A stretch of 64,000 nucleotides of DNA. Source: RGIG3009 sp045596745 (GTDB taxonomy: Bacteria; Bacillota; Clostridia; Oscillospirales; Acutalibacteraceae). The stretch lies in contig JAZODA010000016.1 in the NCBI GenBank assembly GCA_045596745.1, positions 1 to 64,000 of the forward strand, in the 5' to 3' direction. The notes beneath the pieces are model-generated. The model saw only the letters and a list, made by a program, of their open reading frames with translations, made no database searches and was not told the DNA's origin. The first letter of the stretch is position 1. Each line of letters starts with the position of its first letter. The position numbers and the translations under genes were made by a program. Positions 9,008-17,672 of the stretch are shown here, in pieces.

Positions 9008-9412
9008 TTATACGCGTCTTCTTTTGGGAGGACGGCATCCGTTGTGCGGAACCGGCGTCACGTCTTTGATCATGGTGACGTCCAGACCGGCGGTCTGGAG
9101 AGCGCGGATCGCAGCTTCGCGACCGGCGCCGGGGCCCTTCACATACACTTCAACGGTCTTCAGACCGTGTTCCATAGCCGCTTTCGCAGCAGTCTCCGCA
9201 GCAGTCTGAGCTGCGAAGGGGGTGGACTTACGCGAGCCGCGGAAGCCCAGTTCGCCGGCACTTGCCCAGGACAGAGCGTTGCCCTGCGTATCCGTGATGG
9301 TCACAATCGTGTTGTTGAATGTGGACTGGATATGTGCGGCGCCACGCTCAATATTCTTGCGTTCCTTGCGACGGACAGTACCTTTTTTCGCCGTTGTTTT
9401 TGCAGCAGCCAT
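9008..9412 (-). CDS. rpsK: 30S ribosomal protein uS11
   Basis: This 134-residue protein has the family hallmark IQSTFNNTIVTITD and the conserved C-terminal tail NGCRPPKRRRV. uS11 lies on the 30S platform near the mRNA exit. I chose the ATG at 9412 because GGAGGG sits 9 nt upstream; an in-frame TTG two codons earlier would lie only 3 nt from that site. Confidence 0.97.
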   Translation of the reverse strand: MAAAKTTAKKGTVRRKERKNIERGAAHIQSTFNNTIVTITDTQGNALSWASAGELGFRGSRKSTPFAAQTAAETAAKAAMEHGLKTVEVYVKGPGAGREAAIRALQTAGLDVTMIKDVTPVPHNGCRPPKRRRV

Positions 9413-9430
9413 TCTCAATATCCCTCCTGC

Positions 9431-9799
9431 TTACTTCTTCTTGTTAGCAATGGTCTTCTTCGGGCCTTTGCGCGTACGAGCATTGGTCTTGGAGCGCTGA
9501 CCGCGCACCGGCAGACCCTTGCGGTGACGCAGACCGCGATAGCTACCGATTTCAATCAAGCGCTTGATGTCAAACGCGATGTCACGGCGCAGATCGCCTT
9601 CCACGACACAGTTGTGGTCAATGTACTCACGCAGCTTCGAAACCTCGTCCTCCGTCAGATCCCGTACACGGGTATCCGGATTGACGCCGGAAGCGGCCAA
9701 AATGTCGTTCGCAGTCTTGCGGCCGATACCGTAGATGTAGGTCAGACCGATTTCCACGCGCTTGTCGCGGGGCAGGTCGACACCAGCAATACGTGCCAT
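9431..9799 (-). CDS. rpsM: 30S ribosomal protein uS13
   Basis: This 122-residue protein starts MARIAGVDLPRDKRVEIGLTY and ends in the basic tail with GLPVRGQRSKTNARTRKG, both diagnostic of uS13. It sits in the 30S head and contacts P-site tRNA and the subunit bridge. It is 18 bp upstream of rpsK in the alpha-operon part of the cluster. Confidence 0.98.
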   Translation of the reverse strand: MARIAGVDLPRDKRVEIGLTYIYGIGRKTANDILAASGVNPDTRVRDLTEDEVSKLREYIDHNCVVEGDLRRDIAFDIKRLIEIGSYRGLRHRKGLPVRGQRSKTNARTRKGPKKTIANKKK

Positions 9800-9822
9800 A
9801 ATATATCCTTCCTTTCGGTTGT

Positions 9823-9837
9823 GCCGCCAATGGCGGC
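9823..9837 (-). other. Intra-operon GC hairpin between rpmJ and rpsM
   Basis: GCCGCC-AAT-GGCGGC, a 6-bp stem with no U-run, lies in the 49-bp gap. Its arms are identical to those of the hairpin upstream of rpoA, so the two may share a function. Confidence 0.5.
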
Positions 9838-9848
9838 TTCAGTCTGCG

Positions 9849-9962
9849 TCAACCCTGACGCTGCTTGTGCTTGGGGTTTTCGCAAATGACCATGATGCGG
9901 CCCTTGCGCTTGATGATCTTGCATTTTTCGCAGATTTTCTTGACAGAAGGTCTGACTTTCAT
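9849..9962 (-). CDS. rpmJ: 50S ribosomal protein bL36
   Basis: This 37-residue protein starts MKVRPSVKKICEKCKIIKRK and is encoded between infA and rpsM, the standard position. C11, C14, C27 and H32 form the zinc site, so this is the zinc-binding (C+) form rather than the zinc-free paralogue. The ATG at 9962 follows an AAGGAGG-type site. Confidence 0.97.
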   Translation of the reverse strand: MKVRPSVKKICEKCKIIKRKGRIMVICENPKHKQRQG

Positions 9963-10031
9963 GAAAACTACCTCCTTATTATGCTTACATCGTTTTGGTC
10001 TTCGGACCCGCGTTATCGGCGACTCCCGACC

Positions 10032-10250
10032 TTACTTCGTTCTCCAGGTGATTCGACCTTTGGTCAAATCGTACGGAGACATTTCCACTGTTACCTTATC
10101 ACCCGGCAGGATGCGGATGAAGTTCATCCGAAGTTTACCGGAGATATGTGCGAGGATTTGATGGCCGTTGGGAAGCTCCACCTGAAATTGAGCGTTCGGC
10201 AGTGCCTCGACCACGACACCCTCCAGTTCGATAACGTCCGCCTTGGACAT
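10032..10250 (-). CDS. infA: Translation initiation factor IF-1
   Basis: This 72-residue protein is a single OB-fold (S1-like) domain beginning MSKADVIELEGVVVEALPNA and containing HISGKLRMNFIRILPGDKV, typical of IF-1. IF-1 occupies the ribosomal A site and assists IF-2 and IF-3 during initiation. It lies 18 bp after map. No KOW-domain gene is present between map and infA, unlike many other Clostridia. Confidence 0.99.
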   Translation of the reverse strand: MSKADVIELEGVVVEALPNAQFQVELPNGHQILAHISGKLRMNFIRILPGDKVTVEMSPYDLTKGRITWRTK

Positions 10251-10268
10251 GCTGGTTCCTCCCTCTCG

Positions 10269-11015
10269 TTACGGCATGGTCAATATTACCGGGCCGTCTT
10301 TCGTGATGGCAACCGTATGCTCGAAGTGAGCAGACAATTTGCCGTCGGTTGTGACAGTCGTCCATCCGTCCTTCAGGATCCGGACTTCCGGACCACCCAT
10401 ATTGATCATAGGTTCAATGGCTAAGGTCATCCCCGGGAGCAGCCTCGGGCCGCGACCGGGAGTACCGAAGTTGGGGACGCTGGGGTCTTCGTGCAGATTC
10501 GTGCCTACTCCGTGGCCGACAAATTGCCGTACGACCGAGTAACCACGCATCTCGACATACCGTTGCACGGCGGAACCGATATCGCCGACACGGTTGCCGG
10601 CGACCGCCTGCGCAATGCCTTCATAGAGGCTCTCGCGCGTGGCGTCGAGCAACGCCTGTGCTTCCGGGGAGATTGCTCCCGCTGCGAAGGTGGCGGCGTT
10701 GTCGCCGTGGAATCCGTTAAAATACGCGCCCACATCAATGCTGACGATGTCGCCCGCTTTGATTACGCGTTTGTCCGGTATGCCGTGGATAACCGTCTCG
10801 TTAACAGAGATGCAGGCGCTGGCGGGATATCCCCCATACCCCAAAAAGGAGGGTGTTGCACCCTGACTTTCGATGTAACGGCGAATGATGCGGTCGATTT
10901 CCTCGGTGGTGACACCGGGCTCGACGGCCTCGCCGGCCAGCTTCAACGCTCGGGCCGAGATAACACACGCTTCCCGCATCATGGAAAGCTCTCGGCTGTT
11001 CTTAATTGCTATCAT
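10269..11015 (-). CDS. map: Methionine aminopeptidase, type I
   Basis: This 248-residue enzyme removes the N-terminal methionine from nascent proteins. The metal ligands are visible in their usual motifs: two Asp in SIDVGAYFNGFHGDNAATF, His in VGHGVGTNLHEDP, and two Glu in AIEPMI and FEHTVAIT. The ATG at 11015 has GAGG upstream inside the end of adk; a TTG five codons earlier is less likely. The gap to adk is 4 bp, suggesting translational coupling. Confidence 0.98.
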   Translation of the reverse strand: MIAIKNSRELSMMREACVISARALKLAGEAVEPGVTTEEIDRIIRRYIESQGATPSFLGYGGYPASACISVNETVIHGIPDKRVIKAGDIVSIDVGAYFNGFHGDNAATFAAGAISPEAQALLDATRESLYEGIAQAVAGNRVGDIGSAVQRYVEMRGYSVVRQFVGHGVGTNLHEDPSVPNFGTPGRGPRLLPGMTLAIEPMINMGGPEVRILKDGWTTVTTDGKLSAHFEHTVAITKDGPVILTMP

Positions 11016-11019
11016 ACGC

Positions 11020-11652
11020 TCACGCCTCAACCGCCGCTAGGGTCAGTTTGGTAGTCTCTGCTACCTCTTCCTGTCCCTCAACGATGGTCAGTTTGCCACA
11101 GCGGGAGTAATACTCCTTCAGCGGCTCGGTTTGCTTGTGATAGACCTGCAAGCGTTCCCGGACTGTATCCGGATGGTCATCCTTGCGCTGAACAAGGGTG
11201 GTGCCGCACTTGTCGCAAACATCCTCGGTCATCGGCTTTTTATAGTCGATGTGGTAGGACGCTCCGCAAGCGGGGCAGACACGGCGGCCCGATACACGCC
11301 GGGCAATGGTCTCGTCCGCGACTTCGATGTCGATGACGCGGTCAATATCCACACCCATGCGGTCAAGCGCCTCGGCCTGAGGAATGGTGCGCGGGAAACC
11401 GTCGAGGATGAATCCGTTCTTGCAGTCCTCCGCTTCCAGGCGATCACGGATGATACCGATAACCACCTCGTCGGGAACCAACCGACCGGTATCCATGTAC
11501 TCTTTGGCTTTCTGGCCCAACTCAGTACCGCTTTTCAGCGCTTCACGGATAATGTTACCCGTGGAGATTGTGGGGATGTTCAGGTGCTCGCTGATAACCT
11601 CAGCTTGTGTGCCTTTGCCGGCACCCGGAGCACCCAACATAATCAGCTTCAT
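11020..11652 (-). CDS. adk: Adenylate kinase, zinc-containing long form
   Basis: This 210-residue enzyme interconverts ATP + AMP and 2 ADP. It has the P-loop GAPGAGKGTQ (residues 7-16), the NMP-binding FILDGFPRTIPQAEAL segment, and a LID domain with a Cys4 zinc site (C126, C129, C146, C149), the form found in many Gram-positive bacteria. It sits between secY and map as usual, but behind an unusually long 109-bp spacer. Confidence 0.98.
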   Translation of the reverse strand: MKLIMLGAPGAGKGTQAEVISEHLNIPTISTGNIIREALKSGTELGQKAKEYMDTGRLVPDEVVIGIIRDRLEAEDCKNGFILDGFPRTIPQAEALDRMGVDIDRVIDIEVADETIARRVSGRRVCPACGASYHIDYKKPMTEDVCDKCGTTLVQRKDDHPDTVRERLQVYHKQTEPLKEYYSRCGKLTIVEGQEEVAETTKLTLAAVEA

Positions 11653-11682
11653 TAGGAAAACAACCTTTCTTAATCAACTGAC

Positions 11683-11720
11683 GTGGCAAACGATCCCTGC
11701 CACCCGGACTTACCGCCGGG
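11683..11720 (-). other. Two stem-loops in the secY-adk spacer
   Basis: GTGGCA/TGCCAC (11683-11703) and CCCGG/CCGGG (11703-11720) can form two adjacent hairpins in the 109-bp gap. Neither is followed by a U-run in the minus-strand transcript. They may be processing, stability or attenuation elements. Confidence 0.4.
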
Positions 11721-11761
11721 CGGCAAGAGATCGGTATTACCTTGTGTTAGCGGATTAGCTG

Positions 11762-13108
11762 TTACTCAAGGAAGCCTTTGTAGTGGCGCATCATCATCTG
11801 GCTTTCAATCTGCTGCGTGGTCTCCAGCGCGACGCTGACCACGATCATCACGGACGTACCACCGAGGGTCAGACCGTAGAAGCCGCTGGCCATACCGAAC
11901 AGGCTGGGGAACAGCGCGATGAAACCAAGGAACAATGCACCGATCAAGGTTACCTTATTCAGCACGCGCTTGATATAATCCGAAGTGGGCTTGCCCGGAC
12001 GATAGCCCGGAATCGCACCCGAGTTTTTGCGGAGATTATTGGCCATCTCCAACGGGTTATACTGGATCGTGACGTAGAAATAGGCAAAACCAATGATCAG
12101 GAAGAAGTACACAAAGATGTACACCCAGTTGTCCGGGCTGAACGCCTTCAGGAACCAGTTGTTCTGATCCCAGCTGAAGAAGGTCGCTAGAATGGAGGGC
12201 AGAGACACGATCGACGAAGCCAGAATGATCGGCATAACACCGGACATATTGACCTTGATCGGAATGAACGTGTTCTGACCGCCGTACATCTTGCGTCCGA
12301 CAACACGCTTCGCGTACTGTACGGGGATGCGGCGCTCTGCGTCGGTCACGAAAACGATCAACGCGATGATCGCCAGGAAAATGAGCAGCACCACCGGCAC
12401 CAAGATCATGTTCTTGATAGCATCGGGGCTCTTGCCCAGCATTGCGATACCGCCGTCATAGAACCAGGCCCACAGCGTACGAGCCGCCGAGGGGATGCTG
12501 GACAGAATACCGGCGAACAGCAGGATGGAAATACCGTTGCCAATGCCCTTTTCGTTGATCTGCTCGCCCAGCCACATAATGAGGGCCGAACCGGCGACAA
12601 AGCAAAGGATAATGACGATAGCGGCAAACCACTCGCCAAATCCGCTCTGAGCGGATTTTACCAGCACGTTGTAGTTGCTGTAGTTGGCGTTATTGCGCAG
12701 CATAAAGTAGTACGCAACACCGAGCAGCAGACCCAGACCAACCGTCACCCAACGGGTGATGCGGCCCAGCACCTTGCGGCCGGCTTCGCCTTCCTTCGAC
12801 AGCTGTTCCAGCTTCGGAATAGCCACCGTCAGCAGCTGAATGATAATGCTGGCGTTAATGTAGGGGGTGATGGACAGAGCGAAGACGCTCGCGTCCGCAA
12901 AGCCACCGCCCGAAATCATGGTCAAATAGTCCATGAAGTTCGATCCCTGGTTGCTGATGTTGCCCACCGCGGTGGACAGCGCCTGCACATCCACGAACGG
13001 AACGGTGATAGCCGAACCGATGCGGAAAATCAGCACGATGAGCAGCGTGTACAGGATCTTTTTGCGCAAATCGATGATCTTCCAAGCGTTCCGTAAAGTC
13101 TGAAACAC
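11762..13108 (-). CDS. secY: Protein translocase subunit SecY
   Basis: This 448-residue protein is the channel subunit of the SecYEG translocon, with about ten hydrophobic helices. The start MFQTLRNAWKIIDLRKKILY, the plug-region GGGFADASVFALSITPYINA and the cytosolic loop ERRIPVQYAKRVVG are typical. Translation starts at a GTG (13108) one base after the rplO stop, with the ribosome-binding site inside rplO, so the two are probably translationally coupled. Confidence 0.99.
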   Translation of the reverse strand: MFQTLRNAWKIIDLRKKILYTLLIVLIFRIGSAITVPFVDVQALSTAVGNISNQGSNFMDYLTMISGGGFADASVFALSITPYINASIIIQLLTVAIPKLEQLSKEGEAGRKVLGRITRWVTVGLGLLLGVAYYFMLRNNANYSNYNVLVKSAQSGFGEWFAAIVIILCFVAGSALIMWLGEQINEKGIGNGISILLFAGILSSIPSAARTLWAWFYDGGIAMLGKSPDAIKNMILVPVVLLIFLAIIALIVFVTDAERRIPVQYAKRVVGRKMYGGQNTFIPIKVNMSGVMPIILASSIVSLPSILATFFSWDQNNWFLKAFSPDNWVYIFVYFFLIIGFAYFYVTIQYNPLEMANNLRKNSGAIPGYRPGKPTSDYIKRVLNKVTLIGALFLGFIALFPSLFGMASGFYGLTLGGTSVMIVVSVALETTQQIESQMMMRHYKGFLE

Positions 13109-13109
13109 G

Positions 13110-13550
13110 TTAGATCACCTCAGCCTTCCCGCCGGCAGCTTCGATCTTTGCCTTGGCTGCTTCAGAATAGGCTGCTGCTTTTACGGTGAGTTTCTTAGTC
13201 AACGTGCCGTTGGCCAGCACCTTAACACCGTCATAGGTCTTCTTCACGAGACCTGCGTTCTTCATTGCTTCCACGTCCACGACGGCGCCATCCTCAAATG
13301 CGTTGAGAGCAGCGACGTTGATCGCAGCGTAGGTCGTTGCAAAATTGTTGACGAAACCTCTCTTCGGAATTCGTCTCTGCAGAGGCATCTGGCCGCCTTC
13401 AAAGCCGACCTGCATGCCGCGGCCGGCACGGGCCTTCTGACCCTTGTGACCTTTACCTGCGGTTTTGCCCTGGCCGGAGCCATGGCCTCTGCCGATTCTC
13501 TTAGCGTCCCGCACAGAACCGGGCGCCGGAGAAAGCTCTTGCAGCTTCAT
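13110..13550 (-). CDS. rplO: 50S ribosomal protein uL15
   Basis: This 146-residue protein has the Gly/Lys-rich N-terminal extension (RIGRGHGSGQGKTAGKGHKG) that threads into 23S rRNA, followed by the globular C-terminal domain. It is a late-assembly 50S protein. Its end overlaps the ribosome-binding region of secY. Confidence 0.98.
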   Translation of the reverse strand: MKLQELSPAPGSVRDAKRIGRGHGSGQGKTAGKGHKGQKARAGRGMQVGFEGGQMPLQRRIPKRGFVNNFATTYAAINVAALNAFEDGAVVDVEAMKNAGLVKKTYDGVKVLANGTLTKKLTVKAAAYSEAAKAKIEAAGGKAEVI

Positions 13551-13578
13551 AATGTTCGCACCTCCTTGCTCGATTTGG

Positions 13579-13776
13579 TTAAGCTTCCGTTACCTCGACG
13601 AGGTGGGTGATCTTTGCCACCTTACCCTGGGTTGCAGCGTTAGCCGGTTGGCACACAGTGTCGCCGATCTTACGCAGACCCAAAGAATTGGCAGTGGCGA
13701 TCTGATCTTTCTTCGCACCGATCAGGCTGCGAACCAGCTTGACGGTCAAAGTCGCCTCTTTAGCCTTCTTTGCCAT
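13579..13776 (-). CDS. rpmD: 50S ribosomal protein uL30
   Basis: This 65-residue protein carries the uL30 core LTVKLVRSLIGAKKDQIATA and LGLRKIGD. It lies between rpsE and rplO, its usual place in the spc operon. Confidence 0.97.
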   Translation of the reverse strand: MAKKAKEATLTVKLVRSLIGAKKDQIATANSLGLRKIGDTVCQPANAATQGKVAKITHLVEVTEA

Positions 13777-13791
13777 TTGTATGCCCTCCCG

Positions 13792-14292
13792 TTAACCTAA
13801 AATTTCCTTGGCAGTCTTGCCGCGGATAGCAGCCGCTTCATCAGCGGTGCGCAGTTGCATCAGACCATTCATCGTGGCGCTGACAACGTTGCAGGGGTTG
13901 TTGGAGCGGAGAGCCTTGGTACGGATGTCTTTGATGCCGGCTGCTTCCATAACAGCACGCACCGCACCGCCGGCGATAACACCGGTACCGGGAGCGGCGG
14001 GCTTCATCAGCACGCGACCGGCGCCAAACGCACCGATAACCTCGTGAGGAATGGTGTTCCCTTTCAGAGAAACCTTAACGAGGTGCTTCTTGGCATCCTC
14101 AATGCCCTTGCGGATAGCATCCGGAACTTCGCCGGCTTTACCGGTACCGAAGCCCACGGTGCCTTTGCCATCGCCCACAACGACCAACGCGGCGAATTTC
14201 ATCACGCGGCCGCCCTTAACAGTCTTGCTGACTCGGTTGATGGCAACGACGGTTTCTTTGAACTCGTCGTGCATTTCTTCTCTTCTGGCCAA
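13792..14292 (-). CDS. rpsE: 30S ribosomal protein uS5
   Basis: This 166-residue protein has the N-terminal double-stranded RNA-binding domain (VNRVSKTVKGG type, with FAALVVVGDGKGTVGFGTGK) and the C-terminal domain (SNNPCNVVSATMNGL). uS5 lines the mRNA entry channel and affects decoding fidelity. Confidence 0.98.
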   Translation of the reverse strand: MARREEMHDEFKETVVAINRVSKTVKGGRVMKFAALVVVGDGKGTVGFGTGKAGEVPDAIRKGIEDAKKHLVKVSLKGNTIPHEVIGAFGAGRVLMKPAAPGTGVIAGGAVRAVMEAAGIKDIRTKALRSNNPCNVVSATMNGLMQLRTADEAAAIRGKTAKEILG

Positions 14293-14310
14293 AGTACTTC
14301 CTCCTCTTCC

Positions 14311-14670
14311 TTAGAACTTGAGGCCGCCCTCGCGGGCGCCTTCGGCCAATTCCTGAACACGGCCGTGATAAATGTAACCGCCACGGTCAAACACGACGCA
14401 CTCGATACCCTTTTCCAGAGCACGCTTTGCGACGAGCTCGCCAACCTTACGGGCAGCGGCTTTGTTACCGCCGGTAGCGCCGAAATCTTTTTCGGTGCTG
14501 GAAGCGGAAACGATGGTGACTCCCTTGACATCATCAATCAGCTGGGCGGAGATGTTGTTGAGGGAGCGGAACACGTTCAGACGGGGACGTTCGGCAGTGC
14601 CGGAAATCTTGCCGCGCACACGGGTGTGGCGGTGCAACCGAGCGCGGTTGCTGTCTTTCTTACTGACCAT
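14311..14670 (-). CDS. rplR: 50S ribosomal protein uL18
   Basis: This 119-residue protein shows the family pattern RPRLNVFRSLNNISAQLIDD and a C-terminal FDRGGYIYHGRVQELAEGAR. uL18 binds 5S rRNA together with uL5 in the central protuberance. Gaps to rplF and rpsE are 16 and 18 bp. Confidence 0.98.
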   Translation of the reverse strand: MVSKKDSNRARLHRHTRVRGKISGTAERPRLNVFRSLNNISAQLIDDVKGVTIVSASSTEKDFGATGGNKAAARKVGELVAKRALEKGIECVVFDRGGYIYHGRVQELAEGAREGGLKF

Positions 14671-14686
14671 GCTTATTCACTCCTCC

Positions 14687-15235
14687 TTACTTCTTGCCCT
14701 TCGCACCGGTCTTACCTTCCTTGCGGCGGATATGCTCGGTGACGTACTTGATGCCCTTGCCCTTATACGGCTCCGGCGGGCGCTTCTCGCGGACTTCCGC
14801 AGCAAACTGGCCAACCAGCTGCTTGTCGGGACCGCTGATGATGATCTTGTTGGGGCCGGGTACTTCGATGGTGATGCCGGGGATCTCGCTCATGAACACC
14901 TGATGGCTGTAGCCCAGGTTCATGACCAGCTCTTTGCCCTGCTTCGCCACACGATAACCGACACCGTTGACCTCCAGTTCCTTGGTGAAACCGTTGGCCA
15001 CGCCTTCCACCATGTTGGCGATCAGCGTGCGGGTCAGGCCGTGCAGAGCACGGTTTTCCTTCTCATCGTTGGGACGGGTAACCAGAATCTCGTTACCCTC
15101 GATGGTCACGGTGATGTTCTGATGGAACTTCTGGGTGAGCTCACCCTTCGGGCCCTTCGCAGTCACAACACCGTCCTTCAGCGTTACCTGAACGCCGGCA
15201 GGAATGGTAATGGGTTTACGTCCAATTCTCGACAT
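14687..15235 (-). CDS. rplF: 50S ribosomal protein uL6
   Basis: This 182-residue protein has the two tandem alpha/beta domains of uL6 and the conserved C-terminal motif PPEPYKGKGIKYVTEHIRRK. It binds 23S rRNA at the base of the L7/L12 stalk near the sarcin-ricin loop. Confidence 0.98.
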   Translation of the reverse strand: MSRIGRKPITIPAGVQVTLKDGVVTAKGPKGELTQKFHQNITVTIEGNEILVTRPNDEKENRALHGLTRTLIANMVEGVANGFTKELEVNGVGYRVAKQGKELVMNLGYSHQVFMSEIPGITIEVPGPNKIIISGPDKQLVGQFAAEVREKRPPEPYKGKGIKYVTEHIRRKEGKTGAKGKK

Positions 15236-15250
15236 TTTTCATTCTCCCCC

Positions 15251-15652
15251 TTACCACACAAATGCGAGGACTTCGCCGCCCACATTTTCTTTGCGAGCTT
15301 TCTTATCGGTCATAACGCCCTTGGACGTAGACACGATGGCGGTGCCGATGCCCTTCATGACCTTCGGCATATCCTCACTGCTGGAATAGATGCGCAAGCC
15401 GGGCTTGGAAACGCGGCGCAGACCCATCAGAACCGGGGACTTGGACGGTCCCTGATATTTCAGGGTGATGCGGATGATGCCCTGCTTGTCATCTTCGATG
15501 ACTTGATAGTTCTTGACATATCCCTCGTCAACAAGAATCTGGGCAATAGCCTTCTTCATGTTGGAAGCGGGGATATCCACCGAGTCATGCTTCGCCGAAC
15601 TCGCGTTACGAATTCTCGTCAGCATATCGGCAATCGTATCGGTGATTTGCAT
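15251..15652 (-). CDS. rpsH: 30S ribosomal protein uS8
   Basis: This 133-residue protein begins MQITDTIADMLTRIRNASSA and ends with STSKGVMTDKKARKENVGGE, both typical of uS8. It binds helix 21 of 16S rRNA; in E. coli it also represses the spc operon. Confidence 0.98.
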   Translation of the reverse strand: MQITDTIADMLTRIRNASSAKHDSVDIPASNMKKAIAQILVDEGYVKNYQVIEDDKQGIIRITLKYQGPSKSPVLMGLRRVSKPGLRIYSSSEDMPKVMKGIGTAIVSTSKGVMTDKKARKENVGGEVLAFVW

Positions 15653-15674
15653 TCCGTCAACCTCCTTCTAGCTA

Positions 15675-15860
15675 TTACCAACTTGCTTTTTTGACACCGG
15701 GGATTTCGCCCTTGTAGGCCAGTTCCCGGAAGCAAATACGGCACACGCCGTACTTCCGCAAATAAGCGTGGGGACGACCGCAGATCTTGCAGCGGTTGTA
15801 CGCCTGAGTGGAAAACTTGGGCGTGCGCTGCTGCTTGATTTTCATAGAAGTCTTAGCCAT
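15675..15860 (-). CDS. rpsN: 30S ribosomal protein uS14, zinc-binding type Z
   Basis: This 61-residue protein is the short zinc-binding form of uS14, with C24, C27, C40 and C43 as ligands (CKIC...CRIC). The short form replaces the longer zinc-free paralogue in many Gram-positive bacteria. It lies between rplE and rpsH. Confidence 0.98.
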   Translation of the reverse strand: MAKTSMKIKQQRTPKFSTQAYNRCKICGRPHAYLRKYGVCRICFRELAYKGEIPGVKKASW

Positions 15861-15874
15861 TCGTTTTCCCTCCC

Positions 15875-16414
15875 TTATTTCGCGAACGGAGCGCCCATCA
15901 GAGTGAGCAGCTCGCGAGCTTCTTCATCGGTCTGGGCAGTCGTAACGAAGCAGATGTCCATACCACGAACCGTGTCGATCTTGTCGTACTCGATTTCGGG
16001 GAAGATGAGCTGCTCTTTGATGCCCATGTTGTAGTTGCCGCGTCCATCGAAGGAGTTGGCATTGATGCCGCGGAAGTCGCGGACACGGGGCAGAGCCACG
16101 TTGAACAGACGATCCAGGAACTCGTACATACGCTCGCCGCGCAGAGTAACCTTAACGCCGATGTTCATGCCTTCGCGCAGCTTGAAGTTCGCAACGGACT
16201 TCTTCGCCTTGCAGACGACGGGACGCTGACCGGTGATCGCGGACAGATCCATCATGATGGAGTCGATGACCTTCGCGTTGTCACGAGCTTCGCCGCAGCC
16301 AACGTTGATGACGATCTTATCCAGCTTCGGGATCTGCATAACGCTCTTGTAGCCGAACTTCTTCAGCAGAGCGGGAGCGACATCGTTCTTGTAAAACTCT
16401 TTCATTCTAGTCAT
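15875..16414 (-). CDS. rplE: 50S ribosomal protein uL5
   Basis: This 179-residue protein contains the uL5 motif KIVINVGCGEA and the FDGRGNYNMGIKEQLIFPEI segment. It binds 5S rRNA and contacts P-site tRNA. The start at 16414 has GGAGGG 9 nt upstream; the Met three codons later is less well placed. Confidence 0.98.
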   Translation of the reverse strand: MTRMKEFYKNDVAPALLKKFGYKSVMQIPKLDKIVINVGCGEARDNAKVIDSIMMDLSAITGQRPVVCKAKKSVANFKLREGMNIGVKVTLRGERMYEFLDRLFNVALPRVRDFRGINANSFDGRGNYNMGIKEQLIFPEIEYDKIDTVRGMDICFVTTAQTDEEARELLTLMGAPFAK

Positions 16415-16429
16415 TACGTATGTCCCTCC

Positions 16430-16768
16430 TTACAGCACTTCGCCGCATTTTTCGTTCTTGCACACGCGGACGGAACGGACCTTGCCGTTGTCGTCAGCCA
16501 TGCGCTTGTAGCCGATGCGAGTCGGCTTTTTGCAAGAGGGGCAGATGACCTGCACTTTGGAAGCGTAGAACGCGCCTTCCGCTTCCACAATGCCGCCCTG
16601 ATCGCCCATCTTGCGGGGCTTGACATGCTTCTTGAGCATGTTCAGGCCCTCGAGGATGACCTTGGCCTCTTTGGGGCTGACCGCCAGAACCTTGCCCTGC
16701 TTGCCACGGTCGTCGCCGCTGAGAACCAGGACGGTATCTCCGGTTTTCACATGAAGTTTGTTATTCAT
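16430..16768 (-). CDS. rplX: 50S ribosomal protein uL24 with Cys4 motif
   Basis: This 112-residue assembly-initiator protein carries an N-terminal KOW domain (TGDTVLVLSGDDRGKQGKV). It also has four C-terminal cysteines in CPSCKKPTRIGYK and VCKNEKCGEVL that could bind zinc, as in some other bacterial L24 proteins. Confidence 0.97.
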   Translation of the reverse strand: MNNKLHVKTGDTVLVLSGDDRGKQGKVLAVSPKEAKVILEGLNMLKKHVKPRKMGDQGGIVEAEGAFYASKVQVICPSCKKPTRIGYKRMADDNGKVRSVRVCKNEKCGEVL

Positions 16769-16783
16769 TTACGGCACCTCCCA

Positions 16784-17152
16784 TTAAAGCACTTCGGGAG
16801 CGAGGCTCAGGATCTTCAGGTAATCCTTTTCTCTCAACTCACGCGCCACAGGCCCGAAAATACGGGTACCTTTGGGGTTTTTGTCATCACGGATGATGAC
16901 AGCGGCATTCTCGTCGAAGCGGATGTACGTGCCATCCTCACGACGCAAGCCTTTCACTGAACGTACGATGACGGCTTTCACCACATCGCCCTTTTTCACA
17001 ACGCCGCCGGGTGCTGCTTTCTTAACAGAAGCAACCACGACGTCGCCGATATTCGCATACCTCCGGCCGGAACCACCAAGCACGCGGATGCACATAAGCT
17101 CCTTCGCATCGGTGTTGTCGGCAACTTTGAGGTAGGTCTGCTGTTGTACCAC
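16784..17152 (-). CDS. rplN: 50S ribosomal protein uL14
   Basis: This 122-residue protein has the uL14 pattern LKVADNTDAKELMCIRVLGG and a C-terminal GTRIFGPVARELREKDYLKI. It forms intersubunit bridges with 16S rRNA. Translation appears to start at a GTG (17152) after a GGAGGAA site. Confidence 0.97.
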   Translation of the reverse strand: MVQQQTYLKVADNTDAKELMCIRVLGGSGRRYANIGDVVVASVKKAAPGGVVKKGDVVKAVIVRSVKGLRREDGTYIRFDENAAVIIRDDKNPKGTRIFGPVARELREKDYLKILSLAPEVL

Positions 17153-17181
17153 AGGGTGTTCCTCCTTTCAGAATTACCGAC

Positions 17182-17439
17182 TTATTTCGCCTTCTCGATG
17201 ATCTGCACCAGGCGCCAATGCTTGTCTTTGGACAGCGGGCGGGTCTCCATGACCTCCACGCGGTCGCCGACGCGGCACTCGTTGTTCTCATCGTGGGCCT
17301 TCAGCTTCATGGTACGCTTAACGATCTTCTTGTACAACGGATGACGGACATTGTCTTCAATCGCAACAACGATGGTTTTCTCCATCTTGTCGCTGACGAC
17401 GATACCGGTCCGAGTTTTTCTAAGATTCCGTTCGCTCAC
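17182..17439 (-). CDS. rpsQ: 30S ribosomal protein uS17
   Basis: This 85-residue OB-fold protein begins MSERNLRKTRTGIVVSDKME and contains DENNECRVGDRVEVMETRPL, both diagnostic. uS17 is a primary 16S rRNA binder needed early in 30S assembly. Gap to rpmC is 17 bp. Confidence 0.98.
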   Translation of the reverse strand: MSERNLRKTRTGIVVSDKMEKTIVVAIEDNVRHPLYKKIVKRTMKLKAHDENNECRVGDRVEVMETRPLSKDKHWRLVQIIEKAK

Positions 17440-17456
17440 AATGTTTCCTCCTTCCG

Positions 17457-17672
17457 TTACGCTTCTGCGCCGTTCTTGAGCTCGTTCTCGCGAAGGATCG
17501 TTTTGATGATCGCGATCTCTTTCTTAACGGCCTTCAGACGCATCGGATTCTCCAGCTGGTTGATCGCATGCTGGAATCTGAGGTTGAACAGCTCTTCTTT
17601 GAGGTCCTGGAGCTTCTTCTCCAGCTCAGCTGCGCTCAGTTCACGGATTTTCTGGATCTCACTGGACTTCAT
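17457..17672 (-). CDS. rpmC: 50S ribosomal protein uL29
   Basis: This 71-residue, mostly helical protein contains LKEELFNLRFQHAINQLENP, the uL29 core. It lies at the peptide exit site next to uL23. Its ATG overlaps the rplP stop codon by one base, so the pair is probably translationally coupled. Confidence 0.98.
   Translation of the reverse strand: MKSSEIQKIRELSAAELEKKLQDLKEELFNLRFQHAINQLENPMRLKAVKKEIAIIKTILRENELKNGAEA

Noticed and set aside
7001..9889. A 962-codon plus-strand frame across rplQ-rpsM
   Set aside because: It runs antisense to five ribosomal and polymerase genes and across their spacers, so it is a compositional artefact.
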